Source: Zygnema cylindricum
Lineage: Eukaryota > Streptophyta > Zygnematophyceae > Zygnematales > Zygnemataceae
DNA length: 64,000 nucleotides
Reading direction: 5' to 3'
NCBI GenBank assembly: GCA_037447655.1
Contig: JBBHKE010000271.1
Coordinates: 434,001-498,000, forward strand
Shown: positions 56,090-64,000 of the stretch, in pieces
How the letters are laid out: every line of letters begins with the position of its first letter
Numbering within the stretch: position 1 is the first letter of the stretch
Program-made: the position numbers and the translations under genes
Notes under the pieces: generated by a model
The model's input: the letters and a program-made list of their open reading frames with translations, nothing else
What the model was told of the DNA's origin: nothing
Databases searched by the model: none

Positions 56090-57010
56090 CCGAACGCTCT
56101 GTTTATCTTAGGCCTGTTTGCACGAATAGGTACCACACTTTCTCTTATGCCTTAGGAACGGTATTCTAATCAAACAATATTATTGCGTAGATATTGACCT
56201 TTTGGCTAGACGCGCTCAGTTGCACCACTGTCAAATCTTACATGAACAATACCCTCACCTCCTATCACGGTCAGCGTTTCATAGAATACATTCAGCTTTA
56301 CCACAGGATATCGTCTGATAGGTAATCACCACCTGGCGAAGTTAGAATTAATCGATCTCCTTTTCGCAGGATGGGAATGTCAAGGTATATCTAGAGTCGG
56401 GAAGGGTTTAGGTCTAGCAAATCCGCGCACTAAACTGTTCTTTGAGGTAGTGCGTCTTATCCATTTCTTTCAGTCGTTGAAGCGTCCTTTTGGATACGCT
56501 TTAGAAAACGTCGCGGCTTATAATGACCCCGACCTACGGTTCTCACAGATTACAAACGTATCGAATAATTAATTGGACCACTACTCATAATCGATGCGCA
56601 CGTCATGGGTCGCTGGCCCACCAGGTTCGTTCCAAATGGACTAATCTGGTGGACATAGGCCGGCTCCGAGAAGCTAATCGCGCTGTTCGACCACCTAAAC
56701 TTTTCATTCAACAAGCACTTCTTCCATTTCAAAAGGTCCAGACATGTTTCCGGACAGACTATCCTCCTGCATTTTGTCTTAACACCCATGGTTAGCCGTT
56801 ATGTGCACTTCCTATACTAGTCGCATATCCAAACTCCCATGCAAATTCACATTACGGACCTGCTATGCTTCAGCACACTCATACAGGCAGTCTAGAAGAA
56901 CCTACTGCTGCGGGGCGAGAACTCGTACTCTATTTCATCCCAGGCAATACGGCTCCCCCAGGACTCATTGAGAGGCAGTGTTGGAGCTTACTTGGTCGGG
57001 TTATGGATCC
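56090..57010 (+). pseudogene. G: cytosine-C5 DNA methyltransferase domain, decayed
   Basis: Conserved C5-methyltransferase motifs occur in the correct order over about 900 bp, in shifting frames. Motif I (AdoMet site) LGLFARIGTT is at about 56107-56136. The motif II-like CVDIDLLARR is at about 56182-56212. Motif IV GWECQGIS at about 56371-56394 lies where active enzymes have a PCQ catalytic loop, so the Pro is Glu here and the Cys is kept. LANPRTKLFFEVVRLI follows. Motif VI ALENVAA is at about 56499-56518, a motif VIII-like AHQVRSKWTNL at about 56612-56650, and a motif IX-X-like block with LVAYPNSHA, TGSLEEPTA and LLGRVMD at about 56820-57000. Such enzymes methylate cytosine in DNA. It sits between protease and RT of the same element, so it is element-borne and not a host gene. 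At least three frameshifts or stops make it non-functional in this copy. Confidence 0.82.
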
Positions 57011-57420
57011 TCAATCCTTGTCATTTTTCTAGGGCATAAGGTTTGCAGCCGGTCGATACGCACAGAACCATCCATCTACATTAGCTTGGGGGGGGGGATA
57101 CACCATTCAAACACATTGCTTCTAAATCCTCACCTTCTCTTCGGGGTACATCTTTTGAGCTCTCTCTTTTTCCTCCTTCCACCAAGTCTGACACAAATCA
57201 TACTATTTATGATTTCTTGGACCGTAGTCACATGAGTTGGTCCATCCCAGCATACACAGCGGCTAGATCTTCGATACCAGTACGCGCGGTCTTACACGGG
57301 ACTGCTGCATTTCCATCTAAAAATTGGCATCATGCAGTAAATTGTTTGCAACAGCTCCCAGTTAAGTTTTAGCTGGGACAATCTTTAGTCGCGGATTGAC
57401 AGCTAGAGTTTGCACAGGCC

Positions 57421-58041
57421 ATGGAAGCCATTACCATCAGCGCACCTAAAAAACCAACGTGGAAACTTGGGACGGGACTAACAAAACCAGAACACAAACT
57501 GTTAAATGGAGTCATAAAACAACACAAAGACGCGTTCGCTTACTCCATAAAAGATTTAGGTCGACACACCACTTACAGAATGTCCATTGACCTGGAAGAT
57601 GACAGACCCATATTCAAACCCAAGCATCGTCTGTCAAAAACCAAATGGGAAGCAGTGGATAAACGATGCGCAGAGTTAGAAGAGGCAGGACTGATTTATA
57701 TGTCCGACTCCACCTTTGCGGTGCCTACCATCGTGACTCGTAAAAAAGACGTAGAGGGGAATTTCACAGAACGTCGTATGTGCGGGGACTATCGAGAATA
57801 TAATTCCCGTAAAATCCAGGACCGACATCTAATGCTTTTGGCGGAGGACATTTTTGATCACTTCGGAGGGGCTAAATATTTTAGCATTTTGGATCTACGA
57901 CAGGGGTTTAACCAAATTGAAATAGAGGAGAAAGACCAACATAAGACTGCATTTTGGGGAAGTGATGGGCGTTGGGAATGGTCAGTTATGCCCTTTGGCT
58001 TGAAAAATGACCCGGCCGTATTCCAAAAGGTTATGGATTAG
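57421..58041 (+). CDS. G: reverse transcriptase, N-terminal and palm part
   Basis: 206-codon frame. Gypsy RT motifs: YRMSIDLEDDRPIFKPKHRL, then RMCGDYREYN, KYFSILDLRQGFNQIEIEE (the first catalytic Asp is in LDLRQGF) and SVMPFGLKNDPAVFQKVMD. A one-base shift follows; the catalytic box reads CCYIDNLIIAS at about 58062-58095, so the expected YIDD is YIDN. The region 57011-57420 before it is not assigned. G-rich tract at 57088-57098. Confidence 0.88.
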   Translation: MEAITISAPKKPTWKLGTGLTKPEHKLLNGVIKQHKDAFAYSIKDLGRHTTYRMSIDLEDDRPIFKPKHRLSKTKWEAVDKRCAELEEAGLIYMSDSTFAVPTIVTRKKDVEGNFTERRMCGDYREYNSRKIQDRHLMLLAEDIFDHFGGAKYFSILDLRQGFNQIEIEEKDQHKTAFWGSDGRWEWSVMPFGLKNDPAVFQKVMD

Positions 58042-58889
58042 TCTTAGAGGGGTTTAAGTTTGCTTGTTGTTACATTGACAATTTAATCATTGCTTCGGTC
58101 TCTATGGAGGAACACGCAGCACATATAGAGTGGGTATTAAAAGAGTTGAAAAGGGTGGGTCTCAATTGTCATCCTGCCAAATGCATCTTTGGGGCTGAAG
58201 GGGTACCATATTTTGGGCATTTTATCTCATTCGAGGGAATTACTTCACTAGAAGTCAAGGTAGATGCGATCAGTAAACTATCGACCCCAACAGATTTAAC
58301 AAGCCTGCGTGTATTCTTAGGTTTGGCTAATTATTATCGGAGGTTTGTTCTTGGGTTTTGCACGCTCGCATCCCCACTAAATGAACTCTTAAAAAAATCA
58401 GCGTCGTTTACTTGGGAACCCCCGCAGATTGAGGCATTCTAAGGATTAAAAACGGCACTGTCCACGCTCCCACTCTTCGTCCACCAAATCATAAGTTACC
58501 ATTTTGCCCACAGACAGACTTTGGTAAGCCCGGTATCGCCGCCAACCTAACTCAGCATGAAGCTTACAGGTGAGGAATATGTGGTGGCTTATGCTAGTCG
58601 AAGCAACAATCAGGCCGAGTCGAACTGCAGTAGTTATGAAAGGGAGTGCCTAGCCGCAGTTTGGGGAATTGTGCATTTCCGCCATTACGTTTATGGCCGA
58701 CAATTTACTCTTCTTACTAACCATCAACCATTGCATTGGCTCATGACCAATGACAATCTATCCGGCAAGTTAGCCCGTTGGGCCCTCATTTTGCAAGAAT
58801 ACGATATGGAGATCATCCATCGACCGAGGCTACTTAGTTTGAAATGGCGACGGTCTTTCACGAAACCCTTTACCAAATTCTGCAGATAA
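58042..58889 (+). pseudogene. G: RT thumb and RNase H
   Basis: 58104-58442: RT thumb (HPAKCIFGAEGVPYFGHFIS, LGLANYYRRF). A stop at 58440-58442 and a short damaged stretch follow. 58557-58889: RNase H-like domain (VVAYASRSNNQAE, YERECLAAVWGIVHFRHY, LTNHQPLHWL) where functional gypsy enzymes usually have TDHQ. All lie in the same frame as the integrase downstream. Confidence 0.85.
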
Positions 58890-58961
58890 TGGAGTACGAC
58901 AGGATTTTGATGACAAACCTATTGCATCGCTTTCAGCTGGAGACACCTGGTTTACAGTTTT

Positions 58962-60461
58962 TTGGGCCCCACCGTGCACAAAAATAAACACGATCCATGG
59001 AGGGACAGCGCTCTGGTCTTATTTTTATCAACCCAGTCCTTCCGAAAAGGCACTACACCAAGAGAGGAGGACCGTGTTCGCAAAAGAGCGCATAATTACC
59101 TATGGATGGGAGGTTCCCTTACCCGTCTCCTCGCAGATGGAAGTCATCGGCATGTTCCTCGGCCGACAGAATTTCTATCACTTATCGATCACATTGATAC
59201 TGATCTGGGACATTATGGTACTAAACGAGCTTTGAGTTTGGTACAAGCATGTTATTGGTGGTCAGGCATGCAGGTAGACGTTGCGGCCGTGTTACAAGGA
59301 TGTAGCACCTGTGACCGGTTGCGGACCTCCTTCTCTGACCGTCAGACTACACTTCAACCTTTGCCTATCCGAGGTCTTTTCCACAGGTGGTCTTGTGATC
59401 TGGCAGGTCCTTTTCCCGTCTCGCGAAGGGGCAAGCAATACCTCATGATCATGATCGAAAATTTTAGCAAATGGGTGGAAGTTGTGGCCCTCTCGCACAA
59501 AACTGCCAAACACACAATCGTTGTTTTCAAGGAGCATGTGCTCCTCCGATATGGAGCTCTGGCAGAAGTCTTTACAGACAAGGGGACCGAGTTCCGTGGC
59601 GAATTCCAGGAAATGTTGGACGAGGCATTGATCGATCACCGTCAAACAAGTCGAGATCATCCCCAGGCAGACGGTTTGGCCGAGAGGGCGGTGCAAACAT
59701 TTAAGCGGGCTCTGCGTAAACATTGCTTGGAGAAACAGATTACTGTGTGGGATGAATCATTGGGTTATATTGTCATGGGTTATCGCATGTCTGTACAGGC
59801 CAGCTTAGCAAATTTCAGTCCCTATTATGTGTTATTTGGTCGACAACCACTGCTCGGTAGAAATATACAGAAAGTTGCTAGTTTTCCTTTGCCGCTTATG
59901 TGTGATTCTCTTTTTTTGGAAGAACTAACCAACCGAGCTTTGGTTTTTGCTAGGGAAATCCCAATGGCCTTTGAAAACTTGCAGATTTCTCAACATCGCT
60001 ACTTGTTACGGTTTGCAACAACTCGCAGTGGTAGTTACTGGCCACAACAAAAACCTTATCGGGTGGGGGACTATGTATATTTGCGTCGGCAAACATTTGA
60101 CACCCTCGACACGGATATCTCGTCTCACATATTGAGGATCACCAAAATCCACTCTAATGGATTATTAAGCCTACAAGGAGCCGACACGCGGACTTTGCGA
60201 GAACATTCAAAAAATTGTGCTCGTTGCTACCTACCTGATCTCTCCCACGGTATGGATTCGTGGCGGATGCCGATCACCGAGGCCACCGAGTGTCAGCTGT
60301 GTCGGCGGTCTGAAGGAGAAACGACAATGCTTCTCTACGACTATTGCTATCTAGGATTTCACATGGAGTGCTTGGTCCCACCTTTGCATGCTATTTCGGC
60401 TGGACAATGGTTTTGCCACGGATGTCGCGACCTACCGGTTGTCGTTCCCAGCTCCCTGTAG
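58962..60461 (+). CDS. G: integrase with C-terminal PHD finger (499 codons)
   Basis: Open frame to TAG at 60459-60461. The HHCC zinc domain is at about residues 87-124 (HIDTDLGHYG ... CSTCDRL). The DDE core has Asp in SCDLAGPFP (about residue 145), Asp in VFTDKGTEF (about 205) and Glu in GLAERAVQTF (about 241), all retained. A GPY/F-like C-terminal domain follows (YRVGDYVYLRR). Residues about 446-491 form a PHD finger: CQLC, then MLLYDYC, GFHMEC, VPPL and WFCHGC. The third zinc ligand, normally Cys in LLCD, is Tyr here. PHD fingers read histone H3 tails; by analogy with chromodomains of chromoviruses it may guide integration (inference). The integrase itself looks catalytically complete. Confidence 0.88.
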   Translation: MGPTVHKNKHDPWRDSALVLFLSTQSFRKGTTPREEDRVRKRAHNYLWMGGSLTRLLADGSHRHVPRPTEFLSLIDHIDTDLGHYGTKRALSLVQACYWWSGMQVDVAAVLQGCSTCDRLRTSFSDRQTTLQPLPIRGLFHRWSCDLAGPFPVSRRGKQYLMIMIENFSKWVEVVALSHKTAKHTIVVFKEHVLLRYGALAEVFTDKGTEFRGEFQEMLDEALIDHRQTSRDHPQADGLAERAVQTFKRALRKHCLEKQITVWDESLGYIVMGYRMSVQASLANFSPYYVLFGRQPLLGRNIQKVASFPLPLMCDSLFLEELTNRALVFAREIPMAFENLQISQHRYLLRFATTRSGSYWPQQKPYRVGDYVYLRRQTFDTLDTDISSHILRITKIHSNGLLSLQGADTRTLREHSKNCARCYLPDLSHGMDSWRMPITEATECQLCRRSEGETTMLLYDYCYLGFHMECLVPPLHAISAGQWFCHGCRDLPVVVPSSL

Positions 60462-60695
60462 GCTAAGGAGCTGGGTGGGGGGGGGGATTCCATCCTTTTT
60501 CCCTCTTTACCTACTAAACTTACCGTTGTACTTTTATTTGTTTGTTTGTTTTCTTAAACTGATTCATTAATATTTCTGTTGGTATATATTCTTTGCCTAT
60601 GGTTTTAGCATACATATGTGCGGTCCCTACATTTTTGGCAACGCTAATTGGGTATGATGCATGTCATTTAACGATTTTATGCTCATGCACGACAA
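60462..60695 (+). other. G: 3' end region
   Basis: A polypurine-like tract GGAGCTGGGTGGGGGGGGGG (60468-60487) is followed by about 208 bp of T-rich DNA ending GCTCATGCACGACA at 60695. The final 11 bases match the end of element S. If the tract is a true PPT, a TG-starting 3' LTR should follow at once; ATTCC follows instead. Confidence 0.65.
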
Positions 60696-61032
60696 CATGG
60701 CCTCTTGCTCTACTGTAAAAGAATTTATGTGGGTCAAGTCTCTGCTTCGTGAGCTTGGTCACCTTAAGAGTGGTGTGCATAATTTTTTTTGTGGTAATCA
60801 AGCAGCAATCGCTATTGCTGCAAATCCTAAATATCATTTTAAAGCCAAACATATGGACATTAGACTCAGTTTTGTTAAAAAGAAGGTAGAAAACAAAAAA
60901 ATCAGTTTAGAGTACAAACCAGATAGCGAGATGGTAGCAAATATGATGACCAAACTTGTGCCTTCCCCTAAGCTAATTTTCTGCCGGAGAAGTGTGGTTT
61001 GAAATTAAAGAGTGATTAGAAAATAAGAGGAG
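60696..61032 (+). pseudogene. Element B, part 3: end of RNase H
   Basis: After the duplication acat the B frame resumes as MASCSTVKEFMWVKSLLRELGHLKSG, with CGNQAAIAIAANPKYHFKAKHMD and MVANMMTKLVPSPKL. The catalytic CDNQ is CGNQ. The polypurine tract AATAAGAGGAG directly precedes the 3' LTR at 61033. Confidence 0.9.
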
Positions 61033-62083
61033 TGTAGAAATTAACGATTATTAATAGTATTTTCTAGTTCTAATATGAAAGGCAGAAAAGAAGCCAAGGC
61101 AGTCTGCTTCTAACTCCTCTCTTCACCTCCCACACTTGTTGCAGTCACTAAAAGTTGAAGAGGAATGTAGAGCCATGGCTGCCTATGCTGCTTAAGAGAT
61201 AGAGAGACAAGTGGTAGATATTGGTAGTTTAAGCAAAATATACATGAGAGACCTGGGATTTGATCCCAATTTCTACCGTCCATCAAGTCTGAAATAGACA
61301 GTAGCTTTATCCCATAGTATAGGATCGGTGCTAAGACGTATAGGGTTTGACAAATATATAAACTGTGAAGCGTGAACTAATTCATTTAACTGTAACTATA
61401 GACGTCAGGCATGGATAGAAGTTTGTAAAGTACGGAGTACGGTATGGTTCCGAAACGAGTACCGTGTATTTTGTTTCAATAGCGAAACAAATATCGCGCA
61501 ATGATTTATGACGGCTACGATTAAAACCCAGTTTCAATCGGGCGGACGCGAAGGATGCCAAGATCGCGGAATAAGATTTTGGCGATTTTCGTTCAACGCC
61601 ACATCGATTGACACGTGGCACGACCACATGGATTAAGGCATCTCCGAGGATTACAGGAACAAATCTAGATAGAACATGTGTCGACTGGTTAGCCATGTCG
61701 TACAATGGCCTTCTAGAAAGTACACCGGCACCTGTACCTTTCTGTACAACACAGTATTTTGATTGGTACCGTACTTCAGTAGATGGGGTTTTAGAGAGAG
61801 ATAAGACTTAAAATAATTGGTAGATAGGACCCTCTCTCCTAGATGGCCTTTGTACAAAAGGTCAACTTAGACTCTTCATAACTTACTTCTCAAGGGAGCA
61901 AATTCATAGATTCTTGTTGTTATCAACTCAGGGGAGTCGTGCCTTCATAGGGGTGGAGGTGGTCAAAGTTTTTGTTTGCCAAGGTGGCAGTTATTTTTGG
62001 TGGAACTCAAAGGGGTTAGGGTTATCCTAAAGGCTTCGTGGGAGCTGCTTACTCTAAGGACCAATGGAGGTCTCAGAGTTGCA
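61033..62083 (+). repeat. 3' LTR of element B
   Basis: 1051 bp, TGTAGAAATTAACG...GAGTTGCA. It keeps the ancestral leader ATG GAG GTC TCA GAG TTG at its end, which the 5' LTR has lost. It contains an antisense tRNA-like module at 61252-61325 (minus strand B box GGGATCAAATCC). Followed by ataac. Confidence 0.92.
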
Positions 62084-62088
62084 ATAAC

Positions 62089-62807
62089 AATCCATGGTGT
62101 ATTTATATGTTTCCATAAAGAGGACAAGGTAATACAGTGTGAAAATTGACATTTTTTTTGACAATAGTGAAATAATAAAGTTTCGAAAGAAACTTATCCG
62201 TAAACATTGTTAGAGCTATGAAAAGTTAAAGCTATCAATTTTCTTGTTTAATCCTGTAACAGGGTTACATAATTGGGTACTAAGTAGCTAGGGCTAGGCT
62301 GCTATAATTGCGATTGCAGAGCAGCGCAGTTGCCATTCCAGAGCAGCGCAGCTGCGATTCCAGACCAGCGCAGCATAGCAACTTAGCGGCGTAGCAACTA
62401 GTAGCGCAGCGGCGTAGCAGCGCAGCATAGCAACGCCGCAATTGTGTAGATTGAACTGTATAGTTCTACAAGGAAGTTTGGATAGATCTCGGATTGTCGT
62501 CTAACGCGTTTCGACCCAATTACGCGTCCCTTCAGCCCATCTTCAAACTTTATATAAAATCACCTCACGAGGTGATTTTAAATATAGTTACATGAGGTGA
62601 GCAAATAGGCAGATGTTGTCGCACGTGTCAAAATTTTTTGACAATTTTTGTTCGCGGAGTTCCCAAAAAAAAAACCATTGCACGTTTCCAACCTACGTGA
62701 CTTTTTTCCGTGCGTTTTTTTCCGTACAGGGGCCGTGGAGGGGGTTTCAACCAACAGGCGCCATTTCGCAAAAGCGAAGTCCGTGAAAGCGCCTCTCTCT
62801 CTCTCGC
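62089..62807. other. Spacer between element B and the solo LTR
   Basis: No gene. It includes a CAGCG-rich block (62318-62441) like that of the F LTRs and a 24-bp near-perfect palindrome AAAATCACCTCACGAGGTGATTTT at 62556-62579. It ends in a CT-repeat in which the solo LTR inserted. Confidence 0.6.
62318..62441 (+). repeat. CAGCG/GTAGC-rich degenerate repeat
   Basis: Irregular 10- to 25-bp units with GAGCAGCGCAG and GCGGCGTAGCA. It resembles the CAGCG-rich start of the F LTRs, but no LTR ends or duplication are visible, so it may be a decayed fragment. Confidence 0.55.
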
Positions 62808-63876
62808 TGTTGAAATAAGTAGTTTTATTGTATTTTCTAGGTCTAAATTAACTAGCGGAAAACATATAAAGAAAATGTAGGCAGCCTGCCTCCATCTCTT
62901 ATCTCTTGCCCCCATACTTGTTGTAATCACTGAAGGAGAGAGAGAGCGATGGAGCCATGGCTGCCTCAGCTCCATAGGAAGGACTAAAGAGTGACTTAAG
63001 TCACTCTCAACAAAAGGTTGAGTCCGGCAGGACTCGAACCCCCGATCGGTAGAGCGCGGCGTAGCCGTTAGCTCTAACCAGTCTGTCGTAGAAGTCCGTT
63101 AAAAGATATAGGGTTTGATTAGTATTTAAACTATTGTACTATATAGAAATCATTTAACTCATTTACGCATTTAACTCATTAGAAATCATTTAATCTTTAC
63201 GGCGTGCATAGATACAGTTTGATAAAGTACGAAGTACTATACTAATTTGAAACGGATATCGCGTTTCGACATCGAAACAAATACGGCGCAAGTATTTATT
63301 ACGAATGAGATTACATTTCGCGTCAAATCTCACGGCGCACATCATCGCCGAAATATCGGAATGGTAACTTTGGCATTTAGTGACATGGCATGACCTAGAG
63401 CCACGTGGAGAGACGACATTTGGTCGCAGGAATTCCGAGGAACGTACGGACGAGTGGAAAATGGACACGCGTCCGCCTAATGGCCTTGTCGTACAGAGGC
63501 CGTACAGAAAGTACATCGGCAGTAGTACTTTCTGGTACTGTACAGTGTTTTGATTGGTTCGTACAGGCAGTAGATAGGGGTTGTGAGAGAGAACTAAGAA
63601 AAACTAGGACTTAGGAAAAATCAGGTAGATAGTCCTCTCTCTTTTTGAGAGTTTGTATAAATTGGCATCTTTGCCACCCTATAACTTATCGCCTGGTTGG
63701 GCGTTTTCAGAGGTTTCTTTTTCTACGGACTCAGGGGAGTCAAGGCTGCACAAGGGTGCAGCCAGAGTGTCTGCTTGTCTGCTTGTGTAGCAGTGGTTGC
63801 CATTAAAATTGGGTTAGTTGATAACTATCTAGAGGCTTCCTGTATTCTGTAGTCCAATGGAGGACACAGAATTGCA
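62808..63876 (+). repeat. Solo LTR of the A family
   Basis: 1069 bp, TGTTGAAATAAG...GAATTGCA, with the same internal order as the A LTRs: palindrome TGACTTAAGTCA, antisense tRNA-like module (about 63018-63084), GTACAGAAAGTAC block and ATGGAGGACACAGAATTGCA end. Flanks ctcgc (62803-62807) and ctctc (63877-63881) fit a 5-bp duplication with one mismatch, though the CT repeat weakens this. No primer site or body follows, so it arose by LTR-LTR recombination. Confidence 0.88.
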
Positions 63877-64000
63877 CTCTCTCCCTCTCCGACAAACGCG
63901 TCTATCTCATTATCCTTGCAATGAAAAAAGGCAAGAAAGGTATCAAATGAAATATCTATAAAAAATATTTCGTTTGGTTATCGTTTAGCTTATTTTGGTG
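63877..64000. other. Right edge of window, no gene
   Basis: AT-rich. About 20 bp around 63940 (GGTATCAAATGAAATAT) occur inverted near 7970-7990 (ATATTTCATTTGATACC-like), hinting at another short dispersed repeat cut by the window end. Confidence 0.4.

Noticed and set aside
56090-57010. DNA methyltransferase as a host gene fragment or separate transposon
   Set aside because: It lies in coding order between protease and RT inside one insertion with clean target duplication and no internal element ends; capture by the element explains it better.
59116-60695. Right LTR of G equal in length to element S
   Set aside because: That span encodes integrase and PHD finger and shows no similarity to 51301-52880 or to S beyond the final bases.

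Overview
This is nuclear DNA of a streptophyte (land plant or charophyte relative). The one host gene is a seven-exon plant-type manganese CDF/MTP transporter. Almost everything else is LTR-retrotransposon DNA whose primer-binding sites match the anticodon arm of plant initiator tRNA-Met. I cannot name the species.

Layout. 1-1136: flank, no gene. 1137-6260 (minus): MTP gene, with three G-boxes upstream. 6261-8109: intergenic, with one copy of a dispersed repeat. 8110-16159 (minus): old Ty1/copia element E, interrupted at 12324-13902 by a 1.58-kb element S. 16160-17985: repeats. 17986-18489 and 24981-25050: a minus-strand LTR, head to head with the plus-strand LTR of element C (25074-25655); copia element D (18490-24975, minus) later inserted into this palindrome. 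25656-27593: decayed body of C. 27594-38617: copia F as a tandem, LTR-body-LTR-body-LTR, inside C. 38618-39000: tail of C and a truncated LTR. 39000-39893: 15-bp minisatellite. 39894-62083: copia B, carrying two nested insertions, the young copia A (43563-49906) and the Ty3/gypsy-type element G (51301-60695). 62808-63876: solo LTR of the A family.

Insertion boundaries are fixed by target-site duplications: tactt (D), ttatt (F), ataac (B) and gaaac/taaac (A), plus the 4-bp acat (G) and acgg (S). The interrupted reading frames of B and E resume across the insertions.

The most unusual object is G. It encodes Gag with two zinc knuckles, a retropepsin-like domain, a decayed cytosine-C5 DNA methyltransferase, RT, RNase H, a DDE integrase and a C-terminal PHD finger. 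I could not find a matching LTR pair. Its ends (TGTCATGC...GCACGACA) are shared with the small element S, and both have 4-bp duplications. Retroelement-encoded DNA methyltransferases are known from dinoflagellates and charophytes, so the capture has precedent; the DNMT plus PHD combination and the unusual ends deserve attention.

Three shared features of the copia families also stand out: a half-tRNA primer site containing an in-frame gag ATG, a gag frame that starts inside the 5' LTR and reads through the primer site, and an antisense tRNA-like module in most of the long LTRs.
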